DNA from: an uncultured Alphaproteobacteria bacterium
Lineage (GTDB): Bacteria; Pseudomonadota; Alphaproteobacteria; Micropepsales; Micropepsaceae
Assembly: GCA_903857685.1 (NCBI GenBank)
Contig: CAIOFO010000091.1
Span: 1-45,660, forward strand
Length of the DNA stretch: 45,660 bases
Direction of reading: 5' to 3'
This document shows, in pieces, positions 36,224 through 45,660 of the stretch (position 1 is its first letter; each line of letters starts with the position of its first letter). Made by a program: the position numbers and the translations under genes. The notes below the pieces were generated by a model. That model was not told the DNA's origin and searched no databases. It worked only from the letters and a program-made list of their open reading frames with translations.

Positions 36224-36589
36224 ATGGCCCTTCGTATTCGTCTGGCGCGCGGCGGCACCAAGAAACGCCCGCATTACAATATCGTGATCTCGGATTCGCG
36301 CAGCCCACGCGACGGCCGCTTCATCCAGAAGATCGGCTTCTACAATCCCCTGCTGCCGTCGGACCATGCCGACCGCCTCAAGCTCGACCTCGAAGCCGCC
36401 AAGGCCTGGATCGCCAAGGGCGCGGTGGCTTCGGACCGGGTGCACAAGTTCCTCGCCAAGTCCGGCCTGGTGAAGGCGCGCATCCACAACAATCCGCAAA
36501 AGTCCCAGCCCAAGAAGAAGGCGCAGGAGCGTGCCGCCGCCAATGCCGCGGCTGTCGCGGCGCCGGCCGAAGAAGCTTCGGCGTCCTAG
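36224..36589 (+). CDS. rpsP: 30S ribosomal protein S16
   Basis: The protein has 121 residues. The S16 domain fills the first ~85 ([20 protein letters not shown] start). The remaining ~35 form a Lys/Ala-rich extension of the kind seen in many alphaproteobacterial S16 proteins. AGGA lies about 8 nt before ATG 36224. It is the second gene of the ffh-rpsP-rimM-trmD-rplS group. Confidence 0.97.
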   Translation: MALRIRLARGGTKKRPHYNIVISDSRSPRDGRFIQKIGFYNPLLPSDHADRLKLDLEAAKAWIAKGAVASDRVHKFLAKSGLVKARIHNNPQKSQPKKKAQERAAANAAAVAAPAEEASAS

Positions 36590-37108
36590 TTGACCGGGGA
36601 CGTCCTTCTTGCCGCCGTGATCGGCGCGCAGGGCCTTGGCGGCGCGGTGAAGGCGAAAATCTTCACCGAGGTCCCGGAGGCGCTTACGCGTTACGGCGCG
36701 CTGCACGACAAGGATGGCCGGCGTTTTGAGATCACCGCTTTTCGCTCCGGAAAACCGGGCGAGGCAGTGATGTCGTTTCAGGGCGTCACCAGCCGCGCTG
36801 CCGCCGAGGCTTTGAAAGGCACCCAGCTTTTCATCGCCCGCGAAGCGCTGCCCGCGCCGGGACAGGAAGAATTCTATCACGCCGACCTGATCGGGCTGGA
36901 AGCGCAGGACCGCGAGGGCCGCGTCATCGGCAAGGTCGCCGCGATCCACAATTACGGCGCCGGCGATGTCATCGAGATCGCAAGGCCGGATGGCGACAGT
37001 GTGCTCCTGGCCTTCACCCGCGAAACCGTGCCGCTGATCGAGATCGCAGCCGGCCATATCGTGGTCGCGGTGCCCGAAGACGATGAGGACAATGATCATG
37101 TGGAATGA
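36590..37108 (+). CDS. rimM: Ribosome maturation factor RimM
   Basis: The protein has 172 residues. It assists 30S head assembly and binds S19. The N-terminal RimM domain has LLAAVIGAQGLGGAVKAK and the C-terminal PRC-barrel begins near 'FYHADLIGLEAQD'. The start is TTG 36590, directly after the rpsP stop (no gap), so translation is probably coupled. The C-terminus is acidic (EDDEDNDHVE). Confidence 0.94.
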   Translation: MTGDVLLAAVIGAQGLGGAVKAKIFTEVPEALTRYGALHDKDGRRFEITAFRSGKPGEAVMSFQGVTSRAAAEALKGTQLFIAREALPAPGQEEFYHADLIGLEAQDREGRVIGKVAAIHNYGAGDVIEIARPDGDSVLLAFTRETVPLIEIAAGHIVVAVPEDDEDNDHVE

Positions 37109-37177
37109 TCTTTGTCCTCATTGCCGAGCGGGCCATAGCGGCAGCGTAGTTTGGCCCGCGAGGGTGGCGCAAAATCG

Positions 37178-37900
37178 ATGACGGGCTGGCAAGCAACAGT
37201 TCTAACTCTCTTCCCGGAAATGTTCCCCGGCCCGCTGGGCGTTTCGCTGCTGGGCAAGGCCCTGGCCAATAATCTCTGGTCGCTGGAGGTGCGCGACATC
37301 CGCGATCATGGCCTTGGCAAGCATCGCAGCGTGGACGACACGCCCGCCGGCGGCGGCCCGGGCATGGTGATGCGCGCCGATGTGGCGGCGGCGGCGATCG
37401 ACGCGGCGAGGCCCCAAGGAAAGGACGAACGCCGCCCCGTCATTTATCTCTCGCCGCGGGGGCTGCCGCTGACCCAGGCCCGCGTCCGCGCCCTGTCGCA
37501 GGGGCCAGGCGCCGTTCTGCTTTGCGGCCGCTTCGAGGGGCTGGATGAGCGGGTGATCGCCGCCCGCGGCGTCGAGGAAATCTCGCTGGGCGATTTTGTC
37601 CTGGCGGGAGGCGAAATCGCGGCCATGGCGCTGATCGAGGCATCGGTCCGGCTGCTGCCCGGCGTGCTGGGGGCGGCGGCGTCCACGCAGGAGGAAAGCT
37701 TCGCCGCGGGCCTCTTGGAATATCCCCACTTCACCCGCCCGCAGGAATTCGAGGGTGTGCCGATCCCGGACGTTCTAACATCCGGAAATCACTCGGAAAT
37801 TTCCAAATGGCGGCAGGCGCGGGCGGAAGCTCTGACCAGGGCGGTCAGGCCCGACCTCTGGGCCCTCCATGAAAAGCGCTCTTTGCCCTATGAAAAATAG
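37178..37900 (+). CDS. trmD: tRNA (guanine-N1)-methyltransferase TrmD
   Basis: The protein has 240 residues. It methylates G37 of tRNAs using SAM, preventing frameshifts. It is a trefoil-knot (SPOUT) enzyme with [11 protein letters not shown] at the N-terminus, [15 protein letters not shown], '[11 protein letters not shown]' and [16 protein letters not shown] 37178 gives the family start. An in-frame TTG at 37151 would add nine residues. It lies 69 bp after rimM. Confidence 0.96.
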   Translation: MTGWQATVLTLFPEMFPGPLGVSLLGKALANNLWSLEVRDIRDHGLGKHRSVDDTPAGGGPGMVMRADVAAAAIDAARPQGKDERRPVIYLSPRGLPLTQARVRALSQGPGAVLLCGRFEGLDERVIAARGVEEISLGDFVLAGGEIAAMALIEASVRLLPGVLGAAASTQEESFAAGLLEYPHFTRPQEFEGVPIPDVLTSGNHSEISKWRQARAEALTRAVRPDLWALHEKRSLPYEK

Positions 37901-37958
37901 GGGGCCTGCGCTATATGCCCCGCCTTGCTCACTTTTTTGCCGCCCGGAGACGACCAAA

Positions 37959-38372
37959 ATGAACCTCTTGCAGACGCTCGAAGCCGAGCAGATGAAGGCC
38001 GTGCGGGCCAAGGCGCATCCCGAGTTCCGTCCCGGCGACACCCTCAAGGTCAACGTCAAGGTGGTGGACGTCAGCTATGACGAGAAGACCAAGCAGAACA
38101 AGACCCGCGAACGCCTGCAGGCCTTTGAAGGCGTCTGCATCGCCCGCCAGGGCCAGGGCCTGAACGAGGCTTTCACGGTGCGCAAAGTGTCGTATGGCGA
38201 AGGCGTGGAACGCGTGTTTCCGGTCTATTCGCCGCTGGTGGATTCCATCACCGTGGTGCGCAAGGGCAAGGTCCGCAGGGCCAAGCTCTATTATCTGCGC
38301 GGCCGCACCGGCAAGTCGGCGCGCATCTCCGAGCGCGTGGATTATGCCGCCGCGGAAGACGCCGCCTCGTAA
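37959..38372 (+). CDS. rplS: 50S ribosomal protein L19
   Basis: The protein has 137 residues. L19 lies at the 30S-50S interface. Motifs '[15 protein letters not shown]', '[17 protein letters not shown]' and '[20 protein letters not shown]' are diagnostic. ATG 37959 has GGAGA upstream. It has a short acidic Ala-rich tail. It is the last gene of the ffh-rplS group and is followed by an intrinsic terminator. Confidence 0.97.
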   Translation: MNLLQTLEAEQMKAVRAKAHPEFRPGDTLKVNVKVVDVSYDEKTKQNKTRERLQAFEGVCIARQGQGLNEAFTVRKVSYGEGVERVFPVYSPLVDSITVVRKGKVRRAKLYYLRGRTGKSARISERVDYAAAEDAAS

Positions 38373-38422
38373 AAGCCCCGGAAAACGGGCCTTTTCCGTC
38401 CGCCATGTCAGAAATGTCAAAA

Positions 38423-38448
38423 AAGCTCCGATTTTTCGGGGCTTTTTT
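38423..38448 (+). terminator. Intrinsic terminator after rplS
   Basis: AAGCTCCGA-TTTT-TCGGGGCTT (9-bp stem with one G-T pair) is followed by a further T4. Confidence 0.85.
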
Positions 38449-38526
38449 GCGTTTGGGCCGCTTGCGCGTGCAGAAAATGCAGTAAAATCGGGCCTCATCG
38501 TTGATTCGTTAAAGAGGGAAAGCCCC

Positions 38527-38823
38527 ATGGCAGCCACCGTTAAAGTCGAAACAGTTTCCACCCGTCAGCTCGCGAGCCAGCTCGCCGAGAAGCATGAGCT
38601 CAGCCAAAAGAGCGCCAATGCGATGCTGGAAGACATCATCGCCCTGATCACCAAGCATCTTAAGAAAGGTGCCCGCATCCGTCTCAATGGATTGGGCATC
38701 CTCGTCGTGCGCAAGCGCGGTCCGCGCATGGGCCGCAATCCGGCGACCGGCGAAGCCATCAAGATCAAGGCTTCCAAGAAGGTTGCGTTCCGCGCCTCCA
38801 AGGAATTGAAGGAAGCGGTCTAA
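38527..38823 (+). CDS. HU-family DNA-binding protein
   Basis: The protein has 98 residues. It is a histone-like bacterial DNA-binding protein (PF00216), with 'TRQLASQLAEKHELSQKSA' helices, the beta-arm 'RKRGPRMGRNPATGEAIKIK' and the C-terminal FRASKELKEAV. The exact class (HU or IHF) is uncertain. The GRNPATGE arm is HU/IHF-like, and a slightly longer N-terminus precedes it. GAGGGA lies upstream of ATG 38527. It is a single gene bounded by terminators on both sides. Confidence 0.93.
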   Translation: MAATVKVETVSTRQLASQLAEKHELSQKSANAMLEDIIALITKHLKKGARIRLNGLGILVVRKRGPRMGRNPATGEAIKIKASKKVAFRASKELKEAV

Positions 38824-38850
38824 AAACCACTTTCCTCACACGTTAAAGAA

Positions 38851-38885
38851 AAGCCGGGCGCTCTAGCGTCCGGCTTTTTCTTTTT
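38851..38885 (+). terminator. Intrinsic terminator after the HU gene
   Basis: AAGCCGGGCGCT / AGCGTCCGGCTT is a stem of about 12 bp with one G-T pair and a tiny loop, followed by a T-rich tail (TTTTTCTTTTT). Confidence 0.9.
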
Positions 38886-38909
38886 GCCGGTCCCGTTATG
38901 CTCGGGCCG

Positions 38910-40169
38910 ATGCGAAAAATTCTTTTTCCGCTACTGGCGTTTTCCATCGCCGCGCCCGCTGCGGCCCAGGACATGCCCGGCATGGATATGTCCGGAATGG
39001 ACATGAGCAAGGCTTCGCTGGGTTCCTACGCCATGACACGCGAAGCCTCGGGCACAAGCTGGCAGCCCGAAGCGGCCCCCATGACCGGCATCATGGAAAT
39101 GGCTCCCCTTGTCGGAGAAAGTGACTGGATGGTGATGCTGGAGGGCCGCGCCAGCTTCATTCTCGACAGCCAGTCGGGACCGCGCGGCGCTTCGATGGCT
39201 TATGAAAGCGGCATGGGCATGGCGATGGCGACACGCCAGCTTTCGCAAAGCGATACGCTGGGCCTGCGCGTCATGCTCAGCCTGGATCCCTTTATCGGGC
39301 GGCGCGGCTATCCCCTGCTGCTGGACACGGGTGAAACCGCCGATGGCACGACGCCGCTGGTGGATCGCCAGCATCCGCATGACCTGCTGATGGAACTGGC
39401 CGCCACTTACAGCCATGGGTTCTCGAAGGACGACAGCATCTTCCTTTACGCCGGCGATCCTGGCGAACCGGCGCTGGGCCCCACCGCCTATATGCACCGG
39501 CTTTCCGGCCAGGACGATCCGGCCACGCCCATCGCGCATCACTGGCTGGATTCCACCCATGTCACCTTCGGCGTCGCCACGCTGGGGTGGATCCATGACG
39601 GCTGGAAACTGGAAGCCTCAAGGTTCACGGGCCGCGAACCCGATCAGCACCGCTTCAATTTCGATCCCATGCGATTTGACTCCACCAGCCTGCGGCTCAC
39701 TTACAATCCCGATGCCAACTGGTCGCTGCAACTCTCGCAGGGCTTTCTCAAAAGCCCGGAGCAATTGACGCCGAACCAGAATGAGAACCGCGTCACCGCC
39801 TCGGCCACCTGGTACCGGCAGTTCGATTTCGGCGCCCTGGCCGCCACCCTGGCGTTCGGCAACAAGCGGCTGTCGGACGGTGTCAATGAAAGCGCCGGCC
39901 TGGTCGAAGGCGAACTCAAGCCCGATGATACGTGGACCCTGTTTGCCCGCGCCGAAACCATCGGCAGCGACGAGCTTGTTCCCGGGGCCGGGGTGCGCAT
40001 CGCCGACGAGATCACAATTGGCGTCATTCATGACTGGCTGTTGGCGGACCATCTGAAGGCCGGGCTGGGCGGCCTTTACAGCTTCGAATTCGCGCCGGCC
40101 TCGGCGGCCGCGCCCTATGGCGGCGGACCCCATGGCGCCATGGCGTTCCTGCGCCTTTTGGCCAGCTAA
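38910..40169 (+). CDS. Met-rich exported outer-membrane barrel-like protein
   Basis: The protein has 419 residues from ATG 38910. ATG 38898 would add four. A signal peptide ends near PAAAQ. Right after it the mature N-terminus is strikingly Met-rich (DMPGMDMSGMDMSK), a type of sequence that binds Cu(I) in copper-handling proteins. The rest alternates hydrophobic and polar residues with aromatic-rich strands, consistent with a beta-barrel, and contains RQHPHDLLMEL and 'PTAYMHRLSGQDD'. I recall similar uncharacterised proteins beside copper-resistance genes, but no copper gene is adjacent here. The function is not established. It starts shortly after the HU terminator and precedes mdh. Confidence 0.7.
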   Translation: MRKILFPLLAFSIAAPAAAQDMPGMDMSGMDMSKASLGSYAMTREASGTSWQPEAAPMTGIMEMAPLVGESDWMVMLEGRASFILDSQSGPRGASMAYESGMGMAMATRQLSQSDTLGLRVMLSLDPFIGRRGYPLLLDTGETADGTTPLVDRQHPHDLLMELAATYSHGFSKDDSIFLYAGDPGEPALGPTAYMHRLSGQDDPATPIAHHWLDSTHVTFGVATLGWIHDGWKLEASRFTGREPDQHRFNFDPMRFDSTSLRLTYNPDANWSLQLSQGFLKSPEQLTPNQNENRVTASATWYRQFDFGALAATLAFGNKRLSDGVNESAGLVEGELKPDDTWTLFARAETIGSDELVPGAGVRIADEITIGVIHDWLLADHLKAGLGGLYSFEFAPASAAAPYGGGPHGAMAFLRLLAS

Positions 40170-40218
40170 AAGGGCGATTCTGTCACCTTGCCCACCGGCC
40201 CTTGCCCGGGTTAGTTAG

Positions 40219-41220
<1,002 letters not shown>

Positions 41221-41247
41221 AGGCCGGAACCGTACAAACCCGTATTG

Positions 41248-41291
41248 AAAAGGGCGGCAGCCGTGTCGATTTCGGCCGCTGTTGCCCTTTT
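41248..41291 (+). terminator. Probable terminator of mdh
   Basis: AAAAGGGCGGCAGC / GCTGTTGCCCTTTT pairs over 14 bp with two G-T pairs and a 16-nt loop, ending in T4. It is 28 bp after the mdh stop. Confidence 0.65.
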
Positions 41292-41367
41292 GCCATCTTG
41301 TGCCCCAGGTCCGATTTTGAGACAAACTGATACAAACACTAGGAATTGAGGGTTGTAGCGCCAAGTC

Positions 41368-41886
41368 ATGGACAGGATTGGGAAATTGAGCATTTCGCTG
41401 CTCGCCTCCTTCCGGCTGCTCGGCGTCACACTGGTGGTGACGGCTATCGGGCTGGCCGCGCCTGTCCGTGCGGACACGCTCGCCGCGCAGGCCACGGCCA
41501 CGCTCACCATCCATATTGAACGGCTTTCGCCCCGGGGCGGCGTGCTGCGGCTGGGCGTCTATGACGCCGACCATTATCCCGACGACAAATCCGCGCCCCT
41601 GGCTTCCGCCGATGTGCCGGCATCCCAGGACGTGATTACCGTCACCCTCAAGGACCTGCCGCCGGGCCGTTATGCCATTGAGAGTTTCCAGGACCTCAAT
41701 GCCAACGGCAAAATGGATACCGGCCTGTTTGGATTCCCGCTGGAGCCATATGGCTTCTCGCGCGATGCCAGGCCGTTCCTGTCAAAGCCGGACTTTGACG
41801 CTGTGGCGTTCAATCTGGCGCCGGGTGACAACAGCCAGACCCTGCATCTGCAGAATTCGCACGCCGCCGTCTCCGCGGGCTTCTGA
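41368..41886 (+). CDS. DUF2141 exported protein
   Basis: The protein has 172 residues. An N-terminal hydrophobic segment to about residue 36 (ending VRADT) acts as a signal peptide. The rest matches DUF2141 (PF09912): RGGVLRLGVYD, 'LPPGRYAIESFQDLNANGKM' and 'LFGFPLEPYGFSRDAR'. The fold is thought to be an immunoglobulin-like beta-sandwich, and the function is unknown. It is likely periplasmic or outer-surface. Confidence 0.88.
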   Translation: MDRIGKLSISLLASFRLLGVTLVVTAIGLAAPVRADTLAAQATATLTIHIERLSPRGGVLRLGVYDADHYPDDKSAPLASADVPASQDVITVTLKDLPPGRYAIESFQDLNANGKMDTGLFGFPLEPYGFSRDARPFLSKPDFDAVAFNLAPGDNSQTLHLQNSHAAVSAGF

Positions 41887-42001
41887 ACAAACCCCTTTGG
41901 CGCATCATGGCCATGCCAAAATCCGGCCTGTCGCCGCACGCCCGCGCGTGTTACGAGCGGGTTTGTCTTCCGCTGCCAGATATCGGGATTTTCCCCGCCG
42001 T

Positions 42002-43228
42002 ATGAGTGAAATTCCCTCCGCGCTTTACCGCCCCCGCGATCTCTATTTCTTTGTCAGTTCGCGTTTCATCTCCACCGTGGCGATCCAGGTCCAGTCGGTG
42101 GCGATCGGCTGGCAGATCTATGACATGGAGCGCACGCCCCTGGCGCTGGGGCTGGTGGGGCTGTGCCAGTTTCTGCCCATGTTCCTGCTCACCCTGCCGG
42201 CGGGCGACATCACCGACCGCTTCAACCAGCGCAGGGTCTACAGCCTGGCGGCGGGCCTGCAGGCCGCCTGCAGCGCCCTGTTCCTGACCCTCAGCATTTT
42301 CCGGCCGCATACCGCATGGATGTATTATGCCGTGCTGGTGCTGTTTGGCGCGGCGCGCGGCTTTGCCGGCCCCTCCGGCCAGTCGCTGCTGCCCTTCCTG
42401 GTGCCGCAGGAGCGGTTGCCGCGCTCCATCTCCATCAATTCGTCGGCCTTCACCGGCGCCATCATTGCCGGTCCGGCGCTGGGCGGCTTTCTCTATGACT
42501 TTGGGCCGGTGCCGGTCTATTGCCTCTGCATCACGGGCTTTGCGGCCGCCGCCATGATCGTGGGTCGGCTGGGCGGGCGGCGCTTCACGCCGGAAAAAAC
42601 CCTGGCCACGCGCTTTGAGCGCGTCGCCGAGGGCGTGCGCTTTGTCCGGTCGCGGCCGGTGGTGCTGGGCGCCATCTCGCTCGACCTGTTCGCCGTGCTC
42701 CTGGGCGGCGCCACCGCGCTCTTGCCGGTCTATGCCCGCGATATCCTGCATGTCGGGCCGGTCGGGCTGGGTTTTCTGCGCAGCGCGCCCGCGGCCGGCG
42801 CCTTCCTGACCGCCGCCTACCTCACCCGTTTTCAGATCAAGCGGCGGGTCGGCACCAAGATGTTCGCCGCGGTGGCGATCTTCGGCCTGGCCACCATCCT
42901 GTTCGGCCTGTCGACGGTTTTTCCCCTGTCGCTGGCGGCGCTGTTTGTCTTGGGCGCGGCCGACATGGTGAGCGTCAATGTCCGTTCCTCGCTGATCCAG
43001 CTTTCCACGCCCGACACCATGCGCGGACGGGTGTCCGCCGTCTCGATGCTGTTCATCGGCGCCTCCAACGAGCTGGGCGAGTTTGAATCCGGCACCACCG
43101 CCGCGCTGATGGGCACGGTGCGCGCCGTGGTGGCGGGCGGCGTCGGCACGCTGCTGGTGGTGGGGGGATGGATGAAACTTTTCCCGCCGCTGCGGCAGGT
43201 CAACAGCTTCAACGACGTCGCAGTCTGA
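42002..43228 (+). CDS. MFS transporter (EntS/MFS_3-like)
   Basis: The protein has 408 residues with about 12 hydrophobic segments. The first loop signature 'GDITDRFNQRRVYS' and 'RGFAGPSGQSLLPFLVP' place it in the MFS_3/EntS-like exporter group, where members export siderophores or drugs. The substrate is unknown. ATG 42002 begins a typical N-terminus. The upstream part of the open frame overlaps the DUF2141 gene and is not coding. A 115-bp gap precedes it with no clear terminator. Confidence 0.88.
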   Translation: MSEIPSALYRPRDLYFFVSSRFISTVAIQVQSVAIGWQIYDMERTPLALGLVGLCQFLPMFLLTLPAGDITDRFNQRRVYSLAAGLQAACSALFLTLSIFRPHTAWMYYAVLVLFGAARGFAGPSGQSLLPFLVPQERLPRSISINSSAFTGAIIAGPALGGFLYDFGPVPVYCLCITGFAAAAMIVGRLGGRRFTPEKTLATRFERVAEGVRFVRSRPVVLGAISLDLFAVLLGGATALLPVYARDILHVGPVGLGFLRSAPAAGAFLTAAYLTRFQIKRRVGTKMFAAVAIFGLATILFGLSTVFPLSLAALFVLGAADMVSVNVRSSLIQLSTPDTMRGRVSAVSMLFIGASNELGEFESGTTAALMGTVRAVVAGGVGTLLVVGGWMKLFPPLRQVNSFNDVAV

Positions 43229-43308
43229 TTATTGGTCGCACGGCCGGACGGAAAACCGTGGCGCTACGCTGCCGCTAGCCACCCACACTTTTCCTGGCCG
43301 ATGCTCCG

Positions 43309-43854
43309 TTAGAAGTTATACGTCAGCTGCAGATAGGCGCTGTCCGGGCTGGCCGAGAGCGAGGAATAAAAATGCCTGGGTTCGCGGTAGCGCGTGTCGA
43401 AGATAAAGGCATAGCCCGCCGCGATTCCGGAACTGGCCAGGGTGTCGTACCAGTGATGCTTCTTGGCTTCGACGCGGCTATAGGCGACGAATTCACTGAC
43501 CGCCAGCGCCGGCAGGCCATAGCGCCAGCCATAGCGCGCCCACAAGAAGCTGGAGCCCGAGGCCGACAGCGCCACGGTATCGGAGGGGAAGGACTGATAA
43601 TCGCTCTTGTCGGGACGCCGTTCGCGAATGACATTCTTGAGGCCATAGGCGGTGCCGACCGTGGCCACGGTGCCGATGCCGAGCTGGCCCACCCCGACCC
43701 AGTCGTCCTTGTAGACGGCGATGCCGCCCGCCACCATTGGCAGCAGCACGGCCAGGTCGGTGCCGGCGGTTTCGATATGGTCGGCCATGGCCGCGCCGGT
43801 CCCGGCGATCAGGAACACAAAGGCGGCGGCGGCGCGGGCGAGGGGCGAAGACAT
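43309..43854 (-). CDS. PAP2-family phosphatase-like protein, altered PSGH motif
   Basis: The protein has 181 residues with a signal peptide or membrane start (to about residue 24). The PAP2 signature is K73-x6-R80-P81, then S91 in FPSDT where PSGH would be, and S126-R127-x5-H133-x3-D137. The first and third motifs are intact, but the His of PSGH/PSDH is missing (D92-T93), as if one residue was lost. Members dephosphorylate lipid phosphates. Here the catalytic cycle may be impaired or the role may have shifted. It is divergent from the MFS gene that follows. Confidence 0.82.
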   Translation of the reverse strand: MSSPLARAAAAFVFLIAGTGAAMADHIETAGTDLAVLLPMVAGGIAVYKDDWVGVGQLGIGTVATVGTAYGLKNVIRERRPDKSDYQSFPSDTVALSASGSSFLWARYGWRYGLPALAVSEFVAYSRVEAKKHHWYDTLASSGIAAGYAFIFDTRYREPRHFYSSLSASPDSAYLQLTYNF

Positions 43855-43963
43855 CGCCCCCGTTTAACGGTCCGGACCGCCATCGCAAGGGTTCTCAGCG
43901 ACATTGGGAATTAGTAGGATTGCCGGCGCGGCCCGGACAGGGCCGCGCGCGAAATGGGGATTC

Positions 43964-45169
43964 ATGGCAACGCCTGAGAACTGGACACCGGCCGCGCGTC
44001 ATGCGGTGGCGGGAAGCTTTTTGGGCTGGACGCTCGACGCTTTCGATTTTTTCATCCTCACCTTCGTGCTGCCGGACATCGCGGCGCAGTTTCATGTCAC
44101 CATACCCGCCATCGCCGTCGCGCTCACCGTCACCCTGGCGCTGCGCCCGGTCGGCGCGTTTATTTTTGGACGCCTGGCCGACCGCTATGGCCGCAAGCAT
44201 GTCTTCTGCCTCAACATCGCGTTTTATTCCGTCTTCGGCTTTGCCACCGCCTTCGCCCCAAGCCTGCTGGGTTTTCTGGTGATCCGCGGCCTGTTCGGCG
44301 TGGCGATGGGCGGCATCTGGGGCGTAGGCGCCAGTCTGGCGTTTGAAACCATTCCCGCCAAGGCGCGGGGCTTTGTCTCGGGCCTGATGCAGGCGGGCTA
44401 TTCCACCGGCTATCTCTTCGCGGCGCTGGTGTTCGGATTTTTCTATGCCGTGGCCGGCTGGCGCGGGTTGTTCATGATCGGGGCGCTGCCCGCGCTGCTT
44501 CTGATCGTTTATGTCCAGGTCTGTGTCACGGAATCGCCGGGTTGGAGCGTGGCGCGCGCCAAGGCCTCCACCACGTTCGCGGTGCTGCGCGATCACTGGA
44601 AGCTGGCGCTGTATGGCATCGTGCTGATGACGGCTTTCACCTTCTTCAGCCATGGCACCCAGGACGTCTATCCGGTGTTCCTGCAAAAACAGCATGGTTT
44701 CGATCATGCCACCGTCTCCGCCATCGCCGTGGTCTACAATATCGGCGCCATTCTGGGCGGCATCCTGTTCGGCAGCCTCAGCCAGCGCCTGGGCCGCCGC
44801 CACACCATCATCACCGCAGCGCTGCTGGCGCTGCCGGTGACCGCGCTATGGGCCTTCTCCACCACCGCGCTGATGCTGGGGATCGGCGCCTTCGCGATGC
44901 AGTTCTTTGTCCAGGGCGCCTGGGGCGTGGTGCCGGCGCAGCTCAATGAATTGTCGCCGCCCGGCGCGCGCGGCACCTTTCCCGGCACCATTTACCAGTT
45001 GGGAAATCTCATCGCCTCGAGCAACGCGGTCTTGCAGACCACCATCGCCGCCAATTCGGGCGGCAATTACGCCATTGCCCTGGCGTCCGTCGCGGTCTGC
45101 GCCGCGCTGGCCATCTCGCTGACGGTCTGGCTTGGTCCCGAAGCGCAGAATGTGGCGCTGGCAGATTAG
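43964..45169 (+). CDS. MFS transporter, carboxylate/sialate-type
   Basis: The protein has 401 residues with 12 predicted helices. The N-terminal 'GWTLDAFDFFILTFVLPDIA' with LADRYGRKHVF is typical of organic-acid and sugar-acid H+ symporters (AAHS/SHS-like, such as lactate or sialate carriers). The substrate cannot be told. ATG 43964 has GGGGA upstream. Its stop (TAG at 45167-45169) overlaps the stop of the convergent OmpA-like gene (TTA on this strand, 45166-45168). Confidence 0.88.
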   Translation: MATPENWTPAARHAVAGSFLGWTLDAFDFFILTFVLPDIAAQFHVTIPAIAVALTVTLALRPVGAFIFGRLADRYGRKHVFCLNIAFYSVFGFATAFAPSLLGFLVIRGLFGVAMGGIWGVGASLAFETIPAKARGFVSGLMQAGYSTGYLFAALVFGFFYAVAGWRGLFMIGALPALLLIVYVQVCVTESPGWSVARAKASTTFAVLRDHWKLALYGIVLMTAFTFFSHGTQDVYPVFLQKQHGFDHATVSAIAVVYNIGAILGGILFGSLSQRLGRRHTIITAALLALPVTALWAFSTTALMLGIGAFAMQFFVQGAWGVVPAQLNELSPPGARGTFPGTIYQLGNLIASSNAVLQTTIAANSGGNYAIALASVAVCAALAISLTVWLGPEAQNVALAD

Positions 45170-45660
45170 GTCTTGATGTAAACGTCCACCCGGTCGGTGG
45201 GGCCGCCGTCATCGGCGCCGCCCATGGCGCGCACATCAATGCGCTCGGGCGCCACGCCATCGTCAATCAGCACCTGGCGGATTGCCAGCGCGCGCTTGAG
45301 CGACAGCCGCCGCGCATCACTGCCCTTGTCGCCCTTCTCGCCGCCATAGGCCAGAATCTGGATGCGGCTGCCGGCGCCGGTCATCGCGGCGTTGAGATCG
45401 CCGGCGAGAAATTTGATCGCGCCCAGTGCCGATTGGGCCGGTTCGGCGGCGCCCGCCGCAAACAGGATGACGCTGCGCTTGGTCAGGCCGGGCGCTGCCG
45501 GCGGCGCGGTTATGGCTGGCGGCGCTGCCTTGGCCATTGGCGAGGGCAGGGTGCCCAGATTGAGGCCGGTGGCGCCTTGCGGCCCGCTGGGCGCGACAAA
45601 GGCGGGATTGCGCGCCGGTACTGGCGGCGGTGCCACGGCAACGCGGCGGGGGGCCGGGGC
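45166..45660 (-). CDS. OmpA-like C-terminal domain protein, N-terminus beyond the window
   Basis: At least 164 residues are visible and the 5' end is cut by the right edge. A Pro/Ala-rich linker leads to an OmpA-type domain in roughly the last 110 residues: 'SVILFAAGAAEPAQSALGAI', RLSLKRALAIRQVLIDDGV and a terminal 'RVDVYIKT'. The motif order fits, but YGGEKGD replaces the usual GHTD, so peptidoglycan binding is uncertain. It converges with the MFS gene and the stop codons overlap. Confidence 0.75.
   Translation of the reverse strand, partial: APAPRRVAVAPPPVPARNPAFVAPSGPQGATGLNLGTLPSPMAKAAPPAITAPPAAPGLTKRSVILFAAGAAEPAQSALGAIKFLAGDLNAAMTGAGSRIQILAYGGEKGDKGSDARRLSLKRALAIRQVLIDDGVAPERIDVRAMGGADDGGPTDRVDVYIKT

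Overview
The window is about 45.7 kb of high-GC, gene-dense chromosomal DNA from an alphaproteobacterium. Evidence for this is a 180-kDa-class NAD-dependent glutamate dehydrogenase, a PhaR/PhaA/PhaB polyhydroxyalkanoate set, a ccmABCDG cytochrome c maturation operon, and the order dapF-mtaB-ftsY-yciB beside ffh-rpsP-rimM-trmD-rplS. A Rhizomicrobium/Micropepsaceae-like source would fit, but that is a guess from memory and not shown by the sequence. No tRNA, rRNA, CRISPR array, phage or transposase gene was found.

Layout. (1) 1-2806, minus strand: at least 935 uninterrupted codons of a secreted, Asn/Gly/Thr-rich repeat protein that runs off the left edge. It has a signal peptide, about a dozen 18-residue INKPV-type repeats, a run of 13 Asn and long Gly/Thr/Pro low-complexity arms. 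This is the strongest candidate for something undescribed. (2) 3.2-13.8 kb: a PAS_5 protein, a small exported protein, an OmpA-type lipoprotein, a double PilZ protein, the large glutamate dehydrogenase, a membrane protein, a DEDDh exonuclease coupled to a Cupin_5 protein, and an exported DUF4908-like protein. (3) 13.9-17.6 kb: aconitase, with nested inverted repeats upstream and a strong terminator downstream, then two small uncharacterised genes. (4) 17.7-22.3 kb: an EAL protein with a degenerate GGDEF domain. Next comes a lower-GC segment with a DUF3291-like gene and a Rieske oxygenase gene, bracketed and split by three related imperfect palindromes of about 30 bp. Two small exported proteins follow. 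(5) 22.3-25.1 kb: phaR divergent from phaA-phaB. (6) 25.1-28.6 kb: ccmABCDG, a small conserved-looking protein and a MarR regulator. (7) 29-32.5 kb: the four-gene overlapping dapF-mtaB-ftsY-yciB operon. (8) 32.6-38.9 kb: a secreted prolyl oligopeptidase, then ffh-rpsP-rimM-trmD-rplS and an HU-type protein with clear terminators. (9) 38.9-45.7 kb: a Met-rich outer-membrane protein, malate dehydrogenase, a DUF2141 protein, two MFS transporters, a PAP2-family protein lacking the usual PSGH histidine, and an OmpA-like gene cut by the right edge.

How the genes fit together. gdh, acnA and mdh supply TCA-cycle carbon and feed acetyl-CoA metabolism, and phaA/phaB divert acetyl-CoA to polymer under PhaR. 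ffh and ftsY are both halves of the signal recognition particle targeting route. rpsP, rimM, trmD, rplS and mtaB serve ribosome and tRNA biogenesis. The PilZ protein and the EAL protein point to cyclic-di-GMP signalling, but no sequence feature links either one to the repeat protein.
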